Assembly (NCBI GenBank): GCA_023614405.1
Contig: CM042694.1
Coordinates: 476,257,392 to 476,321,391 of the forward strand
Origin: Avena insularis
Lineage: Eukaryota; Streptophyta; Magnoliopsida; Poales; Poaceae
DNA length: 64,000 nucleotides
Direction of reading: 5' to 3'
In this document: positions 30,601 through 43,604 of the stretch, piece by piece
How the letters are laid out: each line of letters begins with the position of its first letter
Numbering within the stretch: position 1 is the first letter of the stretch
Notes under the pieces: model-generated
What the model was told of the DNA's origin: nothing
Seen by the model: only the letters and a program-made list of their open reading frames with translations
Database searches by the model: none
Translations under genes and position numbers: made by a program

Positions 30601-33600
30601 ATGTACATTCTTTTATGAACCACACCCAGTGTCATTGCATGTCAGTTCTTTTCATGAACCACATAAGGATCCACCAGTGTCATTGCATGTCAGTTCTTTT
30701 CATGAACCACATAAGGATCCACCAGTGTCATTGCATGTCTGTTCTTTTCATGAACCACACCCAGTGTCATTGCATGTGTGTTCCTCTATACAAACCGCAT
30801 AAGGATCCACCGGTGTCACTGCATGTCTGTTCTTTTCATGAACCACAACTAGAGTCGACCAGTGTCATTGGATGTGTGTTCTTCTCATGAACCACACCCA
30901 GTGTCATGGCATGTCAGTTCTTTTCATGAACCACATAAGGATCCACTAGTGTCATTGGATGTGTGTTCTTCTCATGAACCACACATGGATCCACCGGTGT
31001 CATAGCATGTATGTTCCTCTAAACAAACCACATAAGGATCCACCAGTGTCATTGCATGTCTGTTCTTTTCATGAACCACACCCAGTGTCATTGCATGTGT
31101 GTTCTTCTAAATAAACCACATAAGGATCCACTAGTGTCATTGCATGTCTGTTCTTTTCATGAACCACACCCAGTGTCATTGCATGTGTGTTCTTTTCATG
31201 AACCACAGCTATAGTCATTGCATGTCTGTTGTTTTCATGAACCACACCCAGTGTCATTGCATGTCTATTCTTTTCATGAACCACACCCAGTGTCACTGCA
31301 TGTCAGTTCTTTTCATGAACCACATAAGGATCCACCAGTGTCATTGTATGTGTGTTTTTCTAAACAAACCACATAAGGATCCACCGGTGTCATTGCATGT
31401 ATGTTCCTCTAAACAAACCACATAACGATCCACTAGTGTCATTGCATGTCTGTTCTTTTCATGAACCACACCCAGTGTCATTGCATGTGTGTTCTTCTAA
31501 ACAAACGACATAAGGATCTACCAGTGTCATTGCATGTGTGTTCTTTTCATGAACCACATAAGGATCCACCAGTGTAATTGCATGTATGTTCTTTTCATGA
31601 ACCACACCCAGTGTCATTGCATGTGTGTTCTTTTCATGAACCATAGCTAGATTCATTGCATGTCTGTTCTTTTCATGAACCACACCCAGTGTCATTGCAT
31701 GTCTATTCTTTTCATGAACCACACCCAGTGTCATTGCATGTGTGTTCTTTTCATGAACCATAGCTAGAGTCATTGCATGTCTGTTCTTTTCATGAACCAC
31801 ACCCACTGTCATTGCATGTCTATTCTTTTCATGAACCACACCCAGTGTCACTGCATGTCAGTTCTTTTCATGAACCACATAACGTTCTACCAGTGTCATT
31901 GGATGTGTGTTCTTCTCATGAACAACACGTGGATCCACCGGTTTCATTGCATGTCTGTTCTTCTAAACAAACCACATAAGGATCCACCAGTGTTATTGCA
32001 TGTCTGTTCTTGTCATGAACCACACCCAGTGTCATTGCATGTGTGTTCTTTTCATTAACCACAGATAGAGTCATTGCATGTACATTTCCATAAACCATGA
32101 TGGATCCACCGGTGTCATTGCATGTTTGTTCTTTTCATGAACCACACCCAGTGCCATTGCATGTTAGTTCTTTTCATGAACCACATAAGGATCCACCAGT
32201 GTCATTGCATGTCTGTTCTTCTCACAAACCACATATGGATCCACCAGTGTCATTGCATGTCTGTTCTTTTCATGAACCATAGCTAGAGTCCACCAGTGTC
32301 ATTGGATGTGTGTTCTTCTCATGAACCACACATGGATCCACCAGTGTCATTGCATGTCTGTTCTTTTCATGAATCACAGATGGAGTCATTGCATGTATGT
32401 TACTTCCATAAACCTCATATGGATCCACCAGTGTCATAGCATGTCTGTTCCTCTAACCAACCACATAAGGATCCACCAGTGTCATTGCATGTCTGTTCTT
32501 TTCATGAACCACACCCAGTGTCATTGCATGTTTGTTCTTCTAAATAAACCACATAAGGATCCACCAGTGTCATTGCATGTCCATTCTTTTTAATGAACCA
32601 CACCCAGTGTCATTGCATGTGTGTTCTTTTCATGAACCACAGCTATAGTCATTGCATGTCTGTTGTTTTCATGAACCACACCCAGTGTCATTGCATGTCT
32701 ATTCTTTTCATGAACCACACCCAGTGTCATTGCATGTCAGTTCTTTTCATGAGCCACATAAGGATCCACCAGTGTCATTGCATGTGTGTTTTTCTAAACA
32801 AACAACATAAGGATCCACCAGTGTCATTGCATGTATGTTCCTCTAAACAAACCACATAAGGATCCACCAGTGTCATTGCATGTATGTTCGTTTCATGAAC
32901 CACACCCAGTGTCATTGCATGTGTGTTCTTCTAAACAAACCACATAACGATCCACCAATGTCATTGCATGTCCGTTCTTTTCATGAACCACACCCAGTGT
33001 CATTGCATGTGTGTATTTTTCATGAACCACAGCCAGAGTCATTGCATGTATGTTCTTTTCATGAACCACACCCAGTGTCATTGTAGGTCTGTTCTTTTCA
33101 TGAACCACACCCCGTGTCCTTTGCATGTCAGTTCTTTTCATGAACGACATAAGGATCCACCAGTGTCTTTGCATGTGTGGTCTTCTAAACAAACCACATA
33201 AGGATCCACCGGTCTCATTGCATGTCTGTTCCTCTAAACAAACCACATAAGGATCCACCAGTGTCATTGCATGTCTGTTCTTTTCATGAACCACACCCAG
33301 TGCATTGCATGTGTGTTCTTCTAAACAAACCACATAAGATGCACGCGTGTCATTGCATGTCCGTTCTTTTCATGAACCACATAAGGATCCACCAGTGTCA
33401 TTGCATGTATGTTCTTTTCATGAACCATACCCAGCGTCATTGCATGTGTGTTCTTTTCAGGAACCACAGCTAAAGTCATTGCATGTATGTTCTTTTCATG
33501 AACCACACCCAATGTCATTGCATGCCTATTCTTTTCATGAACCACACCAATTGTCACTGCATGTGTGTTCTTTTCATGAACCACATAAGGATCTAACAGT

Positions 33601-36600
33601 GTCATTGGATGTGTGTTCTTCTCATGAACCACACATGGATCCACCAGTGTCATTGCATGTCTGTTCTTCTAAACAAACCACATAAGGATCCACCAGTGTC
33701 ATTGCATGTCTGTTCTTTTCATGAACCACACCCAGTCTCATTGCATGTGTGTTCTTTTCATGAACCATAGCTAGAGTCATTGCATGTCTGTTCTTCTCAT
33801 GAACCACACATGGATCCACCGGTGTCATTGCATGTCAGTTCTTTTCATGAACCACACACAGGGTCATTGCATGTCAGTTCTTTTCATGAACCACATAAGC
33901 TCCACCAGTGTCATTGCATGTCTGTTCTTCTCATGAACCACACCCGGTGTCATTGCATGTCTGTTCTTTCCATGAACCACAGCTAGAGTCATTGCATGTC
34001 TGTTACTCTAGACAAACCACATAAGGATCCACGGTGTCCTTGCATGTACATTCTTTTCATGAACCACAACTAGAGTCCACAGTGTCATTGGATGTGTGTT
34101 CTTCTCATGAACCACACCCAGTGTTATTGCATGTCAGTTCTTTTCATGAACCACATAAGGATCCACTAGTGTCATTGGATGTGTGTTCTTCTCATGAACC
34201 ACACATGGATCCACCGGTGTCATTGCATGTGTGTTCCTCTAAACAAACCACATAAGGATCCACCAGTGTCATTGCATGTCTGTTCTTTTCATGAACCACA
34301 CCCAGTGTCATTGCATGTGTGTTCTTCTAAATAAACCACATAAGGATCCACTAGTGTCATTGCATGTGTGTTCTTTTCATGAACCACAGCTATAGTCATT
34401 GCATGTCTGTTGTTTTCATGAACCACACCCAGTGTCATTGCATGTCTATTCTTTTCATGAACCACACCCAGTGTCACTGCATGTCAGTTCTTTTCATGAA
34501 CCACATAAGGATCCACCAGTGTCATTGTATGTGTGTTTTTCTAAACAAACCACATAAGGATCCACCGGTGTCATTGCATGTATGTTCCTCTAAACAAACC
34601 ACATAACGATCCACCAGTGTCATTGCATGTCTGTTCTTTTCATGAACCACACCCAGTGTCATTGCATGTGTGTTCTTCTAAACAAACGACATAAGGATCT
34701 ACCAGTGTCATTGCATGTGTGTTCTTTTCATGAACCACATAAGGATCCACCAGTGTAATTGCATGTATGTTCTTTTCATGAACCACACCCAGTGTCATTG
34801 CATGTGTGTTCTTTTCATGAACCATAGCTAGATTCATTGCATGTCTGTTCTTTTCATGAACCACACCCAGTGTCATTGCATGTCTATTCTTTTCATGAAC
34901 CACACCCAGTGTCATTGCATGTGTGTTCTTTTCATGAACCATAGCTAGAGTCATTGCATGTCTGTTCTTTTCATGAACCACACCCACTGTCATTGCATGT
35001 CTATTCTTTTCATGAACCACACCCAGTGTCACTGCATGTCAGTTCTTTTCATGAACCACATAACGTTCTACCAGTGTCATTGGATGTGTGTTCTTCTCAT
35101 GAACAACACGTGGATCCACCGGTTTCATTGCATGTCTGTTCTTCTAAACAAACCACATAAGGATCCACCAGTGTTATTGCATGTCTGTTCTTGTCATGAA
35201 CCACACCCAGTGTCATTGCATGTGTGTTCTTTTCATTAACCACAGATAGAGTCATTGCATGTCTGTTACTTCCATAAACCACAGATGGATCCACCGGTGT
35301 CATTGCATGTTTGTTCTTTTCATGAACCACACCCAGTGCCATTGCATGTTAGTTCTTTTCATGAACCATAAGGATCCACAGTGTCATTGCATGTCTGTTT
35401 TCTTCACAAACCACATATGGATCCACCAGTGTCATTGCATGTCTGTTCTTTTCATGAACCATAGCTAGAGTCCACCAGTGTCATTGGATGTGTGTTCTTC
35501 TCATGAACCACACATGGATCCACCAGTGTCATTGCATGTCTGTTCTTTTCATGAATCACAGATGGAGTCATTGCATGTATGTTACTTCCATAAACCACAT
35601 ATGGATCCACCAGTGTCATAGCATGTACATTCCTCTAAACAAACCACAGATGGATCCACCTGTGTCATTGCATGTCTGTTCTTTTCATGAACCACACCCA
35701 GTGTCATTGCATGTTTGTTCTTCTAAATAAACCACATAAGGATCCACCGGTGTCATTGCATGTACATTCTTTTAATGAACCACACCCGGTGTCATTGCAT
35801 GTGTGTTCTTTTCATGAACCACAGCTATAGTCATTGCATGTGTTGTTTTCATGAACCACACCGGTGTCATTGCATGTCTATTCTTTTCATGAACCACACC
35901 CAGTGTCATTGCATGTCAGTTCTTTTCATGAACCACATAAGGATCCACAGTGTCATTGCATGTGTGTTTTCTAAACAAACAACATAAGGATCCACAGTGT
36001 CATTGCATGTGTGTTCCTCTAAACAAACCACATAAGGATCCACCAGTGTCATTGCATGTATGTTCGTTTCATGAACCACACCCAGTGTCATTGCATTTGT
36101 GTTATTGTAAACAAACCACATAACGATCCACCAATGTCATTGCATGTCCGTTTTCATGAACCACACCGGTGTCATTGCATGTGTGTATTTTTCATGAACC
36201 ACAGCCAGAGTCATTGCATGTATGTTCTTTTCATGAACCACACCCAGTGTCATTGTAGGTCTGTTCTTTTCATGAACCACACCCCGTGTCACTGCATGTC
36301 AGTTCTTTTCATGAACGACATAAGGATCCACCAGTGTCTTTGCATGTGTGGTCTTCTAAACAAACCACATAAGGATCCACCGGTCTCATTGCATGTCTGT
36401 TCCTCTAAACAAACCACATAAGGATCCACCAGTGTCATTGCATGTACATTTCTTTTCATGAACCACACCCAGTGCATTGCATGTGTGTTCTTCTAAACAA
36501 ACCACATAAGATGCACGCGTGTCATTGCATGTCCGTTCTTTTCATGAACCACATAAGGATCCACCAGTGTCATTGCATGTATGTTCTTTTCATGAACCAT

Positions 36601-39600
36601 ACCCAGCGTCATTGCATGTGTGTTCTTTTCAGGAACCACAGCTAAAGTCATTGCATGTATGTTCTTTTCATGAACCACACCCAATGTCATTGCATGCCTA
36701 TTCTTTTCATGAACCACACCAATTGTCACTGCATGTGTGTTCTTTTCATGAACCACATAAGGATCTAACAGTGTCATTGGATGTGTGTTCTTCTCATGAA
36801 CCACACATGGATCCACCAGTGTCATTGCATGTCTGTTCTTCTAAACAAACCACATAAGGATCCACCAGTGTCATTGCATGTCTGTTCTTTTCATGAACCA
36901 CACCCAGTCTCATTGCATGTGTGTTCTTTTCATGAACCATAGCTAGAGTCATTGCATGTCTGTTCTTTTCATGAACCACACATGGATCCACCGGTGTCAT
37001 TGCATGTGTGTTCTTTTCATGAACCACACCCAGTGTCATTGCATGTCAGTTCTTTTCATGAACCACATAAGGATCCACCAGTGTCATTGCATGTCAGTTC
37101 TTTTCATGAACCACATAAGGATCCACCAGTGTCATTGCATGTCTGTTCTTTTCATGAACCACACCTAGTGTCATTGCATGTGTGTTCCTCTAGACAAACC
37201 ACATAAGGATCCACCGGTGTCACTGCATGTCTGTTCTTTTCATGAACCACAACTAGAGTCCACCAGTGTCATTGGATGTGTGTTCTTCTCATGAACCACA
37301 CCCAGTGTCATTGCATGTCAGTTCTTTTCATGAACCACATAAGGATCCACTAGTGTCATTGGATGTGTGTTCTTCTCATGAACCACACATGGATCCACCG
37401 GTGTCATAGCATGTATGTTCCTCTAAACAAACCACATAAGGATCCACGAGTGTCATTGCATGTCTGTTCTTTTCATGAACCACACCCAGTGTCATTGCAT
37501 GTGTGTTCTTCTAAATAAACCACATAAGGATCCACTAGTGTCATTGCATGTGTGTTCTTTTCATGAACCACAGCTATAGTCATTGCATGTCTGTTGTTTT
37601 CATGAACCACACCCAGTGTCATTGCATGTCTATTCTTTTCATGAACCACACCCAGTGTCACTGCATGTCAGTTCTTTTCATGAACCACATAAGGATCCAC
37701 CAGTGTCATTGTATGTGTGTTTTTCTAAACAAACCACATAAGGATCCACCGGTGTCATTGCATGTATGTTCCTCTAAACAAACCACATAACGATCCACCA
37801 GTGTCATTGCATGTCTGTTCTTTTCATGAACCACACCCAGTGTCATTGCATGTGTGTTCTTCTAAACAAACGACATAAGGATCTACCAGTGTCATTGCAT
37901 GTGTGTTCTTTTCATGAACCACATAAGGATCCACCAGTGTCATTGCATGTATGTTCTTTTCATGAACCACACCCAGTGTCATTGCATGTGTGTTCTTTTC
38001 ATGAACCATAGCTAGAGTCATTGCATGTCTGTTCTTTTCATGAACCACACCCAGTGTCATTGCATGTCTATTCTTTTCATTAACCACACCCAGTGTCATT
38101 GCATGTGTGTTCATTTCATGAACCATAGCTAGAGTCATTGCATGTCTGTTCTTTTCATGAACCACACCCACTGTCATTGCATGTCTATTCTTTTCATGAA
38201 CCACACCCGGTCATTGCATGTCGATTCTTTTCATGAACCACATAACGTTCTACCAGTGTCATTGGATGTGTGTTCTTCTCATGAACAACACGTGGATCCA
38301 CCGGTTTCATTGCATGTCTGTTCTTCTAAACAAACCACATAAGGATCCACCAGTGTTATTGCATGTTTGTTCTTTTCATGAACCACACCCAGTGTCATTG
38401 CATGTGTGTTCTTTTCATTAACCACAGATAGAGTCATTGCATGTCTGTTACTTCCATAAACCACACATGGATCCACCGGTGTCATTGCATGTTTGTTCTT
38501 TTCATGAACCAGACCCAGTGCCATTGCATGTTAGTTCTTTTCATGAACCACATAAGGATCCACCAGTGTCATTGCATGTCTGTTCTTCTCACAAACCACA
38601 TATGGATCCACCAATGTCATTGCATGTCTGTTCTTTTCATGAACCACAGCTAGAGTCCACCAGTGTCATTGGATGTGTGTTCTTCTCATGAACCACACAT
38701 GGATCCACCAGTGTCATTGCATGTCTGTTCTTTTCATGAATCACAGCTGGAGTCATTGCATGTATGTTACTTCCATAAACCACATATGGATCCACCAGTG
38801 TCATAGCATGTCTGTTCCTCTAAACAAACCACATAAGGATCCACCAGTGTCATTGCATGTCTGTTCTTTTCATGAACCACACCCAGTGTCATTGCATGTT
38901 TGTTCTTCTAAATAAACCACATAAGGATCCACCAGTGTCATTGCATGTCTGTTCTTTTAATGAACCACACCCAGTGTCATTGCATGTGTGTTCTTTTCAT
39001 GAACCACAGCTATAGTCATTGCATGTCTGTTGTTTTCATGAACCACACCCAGTGTCATTGCATGTCTATTCTTTTCATGAACCACACCCAGTGTCATTGC
39101 ATGTCAGTTCTTTTCATGAACCACATAAGGATCCACCAGTGTCATTGCATGTGTGTTTTTCTAAACAAACCACATAAGGATCCACCAGTGTCATTGCATG
39201 TATGTTCCTCTAAGCAAACCACATAAGGATCCACCAGTGTCATTGCATGTATGTTCGTTTCATGAACCACACCCAGTGTCATTGCATGTGTGTTCTTCTA
39301 AACAAACCACATAACGATCCACCAGTGTCATTGCATGTCCGTTCTTTTCATGAACCACACCCAGTGTCATTGCATGTGTGTATTTTTCATGAACCACAGC
39401 CAGAGTCATTGCATGTATGTTCTTTTCATGAACCACACCCAGTGTCATTGTAGGTCTGTTCTTTTCATGAACCACACCCCGTGTCACTGCATGTCAGTTC
39501 TTTTCATGAACCACATAAGGATCCACCAGTGTCTTTGCATGTGTGGTCTTCTAAACAAACCACATAAGGATCCACCGGTCTCATTGCATGTCTGTTCCTC

Positions 39601-40400
39601 TAAACAAACCACATAAGGATCCACCAGTGTCATTGCATGTCTGTTCTTTTCATGAACCACACCCAGTGTCATTGCATGTGTGTTCTTCTAAACAAACCAC
39701 ATAAGATGCACGCGTGTCATTGCATGTCCGTTCTTTTCATGAACCACATAAGGATCCACCAGTGTTATTGCATGTCTGTTCTTTTCATGAACCGTACCCA
39801 GCGTCATTGCATGTGTGTTCTTTTCAGGAACCACAGCTAGAGTCATTGCATGTATGTTCTTTTTATGAACCACACCCAATGTCATTGCATGCCTATTATT
39901 TTCATGAACCACACCAATTGTCACTGCATGTGTGTTCTTTTCATGAACCACATAAGGATCTAACAGTGTCATTGGATGTGTGTTCTTCTCATGAACCACA
40001 CATGGATCCACCAGTGTCATTGCATGTCTGTTCTTCTAAACAAACCACATAAGGATCCACCAGTGTCATTGCATGTCTATTCTTTTCATGAACCACACCC
40101 AGTCTCATTGCATGTGTGTTCTTTTCATGAACCATAGCTAGAGTCATTGCATGTCTGTTCTTTTCATGAACCACACATGGATCCACCGGTGTTATTGCAT
40201 GTGTGTTCTTTTCATGAACCACACCCAGTGTCATTGCATGTCAGTTCTTTTCATGAACCACATAAGGATCCACCAGTGTCATTGCATGTCAGTTCTTTTC
40301 ATGAACCACATAAGGATCCACCAGTGTCATTGCATGTCTGTTCTTTTCATGAACCACACCTAGTGTCATTGCATGTGTGTTCCTCTAGACAAACCACATA
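27609..40400. repeat. Higher-order repeat, period about 3.2 kb (four copies, a fifth displaced)
   Basis: Copies start near 27,609, 30,841, 34,064 and 37,248, each at the AACCACAACTAGAGTC monomer. They stay in register for about 3.2 kb. Shared private variants include TAACGTTCTACCAG (about 28,648; 31,880; 35,061; 38,242), TTACTTCCATAAACC and GTATTTTTCATGAACC. A fifth start lies near 41,580, 4.33 kb after the fourth. It is displaced by an inserted block of monomers (about 40.45-41.58 kb) that resembles the 25-27 kb repeat. The third copy has a 31-bp or so shorter opening and many small deletions at 35.36-36.18 kb. Confidence 0.88.
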
Positions 40401-43231
40401 AGGATCCACCAGTGTCATTGGATGTGTGTTCTTCTCATGAACCACACCCAGTGTCATTGCATGTCAGTTCTTTTTATGAACCACATAAGGATCCACTAGT
40501 GTCATTGGATGTGTGTTCTTCTCATGAACCACACATGGATCCACCGGTGTCATAGCATGTTTGTTCCTCTAAACAAACCACATAAGGATCCACCATTGTC
40601 ATTGCATGTCTATTCTTTTCATGAACCACCCCCAGTGTCATTGCATGTGTGTTCTTCTAAACAAACCACATAAGGATCCACCAGTGTCATTGCATGTCTA
40701 TTCTTTTCATGAACCACACCTAGTGTCATTGCATGTGTGTTCTTTTCATGAACCACAGCTAGAGTCATTGCATGTCTATTCTTTTCATGAACCACACCTA
40801 GTGTCATTGCATGTATGTTCTTTTCATGAGCCACACCTAGTGTCACTACATGTCAACTCTTTTCATGAACCACATAAGGATCCACCCGTGTCACTGCATG
40901 TGTGTTCTTCTAAACAAACCACATAAGGATCCACCGGTGTCATTGCGTGTGTGTTCCTCTAAACAAACCACATAAGGATCCACCAGTGTCATTGCATGTG
41001 TGTTCTTTTCATGAACCAGAGCTAGAGTCATTGGATGTCTGTTCTTTTCATGAACCACACGCAGTGTCATTGCATGTCTGTTCTTTTCATGAACCACACC
41101 TAGTGTCACTGCATGTGTGTTCTTTTCATGAACCACATAAGGATCTACCAGTGTCATTGGATGTGTGTTCTTATCATGAACCAAACGTGGATCCACCGGT
41201 GTCATTGCATGTTTGTTCTTCTAAACAAACCACATAAGGATCCACCAGTGTTATTGCATGTCTGTTCTTTTCATGAACCACACCTAGTGTCATTGAATGT
41301 GTGTTCTTTTCATGAACCACAGCTAGATTCATTGCATGTCTGTTCTTTTCATGACCCACACATGGATCCACCGGTGTCATTGCATGTCTGTTCTTTTTAT
41401 GAACCACACCTAGTGTCATTGCATGTCAGTTCTTTTCATGAACCACATAAGGATCCACCAGTGTCATTGCATGTCTGTTCTTTTCATGAACCACATCCAG
41501 TGTCATTGCATGTGTGTTCCTCTATACAAACCACATAAGGATCCACCGGTGTCACTGCATGTCTGTTCTTTTCATGAACCACAACTAGAGTCCACCAGTG
41601 TCATTGGATGTGTGTTCTTCTCATGAACCACACCTAGTGTCATTGCATGTCAGTTCTTTTCATGAACCACATAAGGATCCACTAGTCTCATTGGATGTGT
41701 GTTCTTCTCATGAACCACACATGGATCCACCGGTGTCATAGCATGTATGTTCCTCTAAACAAACCACATAAGGATCCACCAGTGTCATTGCATGTCTGTT
41801 CTTTTCATGAACCACACCCAGTGTCATTGCATGTGTGTTCTTCTAAATACACCACATAAGGATCCACCAGTGTCATTGCATGTCTGTTCTTTTCATGAAC
41901 TACACCCAGTGTCATTGCATGTGTGTTCTTTTCATGAACCACAGCTATAGTCATTGCATGTCTGTTGTTTTCATGAACCACACCCAGTGTCATTGCATGT
42001 CTATTCTTTTCATGAACCACACCCAGTGTCACTGCATGTCAGTTCTTTTCATGAACCACATAAGGATCCACCAGTGTCATTGTATGTGTGTTTTTCTAAA
42101 CAAACGACATAAGGATCCACCGGTGTCATTGCATGTATGTTCCTCTAAACAAACCACATAAGGATCCACCAGTGTCATTGCATGTCTGTTCTTTTCATGA
42201 ACCACACCCAGTGTCATCGCATGTGTGTTCTTCTAAACAAACGACATAAGGATCTACCAGTGTCATTGCATGTGTGTTCTTTTCATGAACCACATAAGAA
42301 TCCACCAGTGTCATTGCATGTATGTTCTTTTCATGAACCACACCCAGTGTCATTGCATGTGTGTTCTTTTCATGAACCATAGCTAGAGTCATTGCATGTC
42401 TGTTCTTTTCATGAACCACACCCAGTGTCATTGCACGTCTGTTCTTTTCATGAACCACACCTAGTGTCATTGCATGTGTGTTCTTTTCATGAACCATAGC
42501 TAGAGTCATTGCATGTCTGTTCTTTTCATGAACCACACCCAGTGTCATTACATGTCTGTTCTTTTCATGAACCACACCCAGTGTCACTGCATGTCAGTTC
42601 TTTTCATGAACCACATAACGTTCTACCAGTGTCATTGGATGTGTGTTCTTCTCATGAACAACACGTGGATCCACCGGTTTCATTGCATGTCTGTTCTTCT
42701 AAACAAACCACATAAGGATCCACCAATGTTATTGCATGTCTATTCTTTTCATGAACCACACCCAGTGTCATTGCATGTGTGTTCTTTTCATTAACCACAG
42801 ATAGAGTCATTGCATGTCCGTTACTTCCATAAACCACACATGGATCCACTGGTGTCATTGCATGTTTGTTCTTTTCATGAACCACACCTAGTGTCATTGC
42901 ATGTCAGTTCTTTTCATGAACCACATAAGGATCCACCAGTGTCATTGCATGTCTGTTCTTCTCACAAACCACATATGGATCCACCAGTGTCACTGCATGT
43001 CTGTTCTTTTCATGAACCACGGCTAGAGTCCACCAGTGTCATTGGATGTGTGTTCTTCTCATGAACCACACATGGATCCACCAGTGTCATTGCATGTCTG
43101 TTCTTTTCATGAATCACAGCTGGAGTCATTGCATGTATGTTACTTCCATAAACCACATATGGATCCACCTAGTGTGATTACAAGTCTGTTCTTTTCACAA
43201 ACCACACATGGATACACCAGTGTCATAGCAT

Positions 43232-43604
43232 GGGTAGCCGTTAGACCTAACACAGTTGTTCTGCTTGACGATTGTTACATATCGTTCGATTGGGGCGCTT
43301 GGACGATTGGGATGGTCTTCGTGAGAGCGATCCGCGAGTAGGCTGTTCTGCGGCATGATTGCCCATGCTTGCTCTGGACAAACTGGCAACACCGGGCACT
43401 CCCCTGTTGCGAGTGTCACGTCTCACGAGTTCAGTGGGCCACATCCCAGTGTCACGTCCCCATTACTTCTCTTCATCCTCGTACCTCTCTTCCTTACCCT
43501 CGAAGCCACTTTCCCCACTTCACTCCCATCCCGCCGTAGCCGCAAGCCGACGGTGCCTCCATCCCAATACCCTCTCCAGCAGCCACCCCCCCTCCCCTCT
43601 CGCC
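43232..43604 (+). promoter_or_regulatory. Gap between satellite and gene: putative promoter and pyrimidine-rich leader
   Basis: This 373-bp stretch is unique-looking sequence between the last satellite monomer and the ATG of the downstream gene. Its last 150 bases are rich in C and T (for example CTTCTCTTCATCCTC), as is common in grass 5' leaders. I see no convincing TATA box, so a transcription start cannot be placed. The short open frames here show no recognisable protein. Confidence 0.4.

Larger units (their letters stand above)
1..43231. repeat. 43-kb tandem satellite array of 39-bp and 48/49-bp monomers
   Basis: The stretch is made entirely of head-to-tail copies of one short monomer. 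Each starts near GTGTCATTGCATG, passes through a short variable part and TTTTCATGAACCACA, and ends in one of two tails. A CCCA or GCTA tail gives a 39-bp unit. A tail such as TAAGGATCCACCA or CATGGATCCACCG gives 48 bp, or 49 bp when TTTTCATGA is replaced by TTCTAAACAA. Most long monomers carry a GGATCC (BamHI) site. The array is open at the left edge, and the last recognisable monomer ends in ...GTGTCATAGCATG at the right. At about 44 bp average it holds close to a thousand monomers. No transposon interrupts it. I do not recognise it as a named Triticeae satellite such as pSc119.2 or Afa/pAs1. A subtelomeric or interstitial heterochromatic block is the likeliest setting, but position cannot be read from the sequence. 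Confidence 0.97.

Noticed and set aside
31..43064. More than a hundred open frames of 60-282 codons on both strands in the first 43 kb
   Set aside because: They all translate the same short tandem monomer in different frames, overlap on both strands and have no recognisable domain. They are by-products of repeat lengths divisible by three.
1..43231. CRISPR array
   Set aside because: The repeats are head-to-tail with no unique spacers and no cas genes, and the rest of the window is plant nuclear DNA.
1..43231. Telomeric or rDNA spacer repeat
   Set aside because: No TTTAGGG runs, rRNA gene sequence or rRNA promoter is present; the monomer is unrelated to both.
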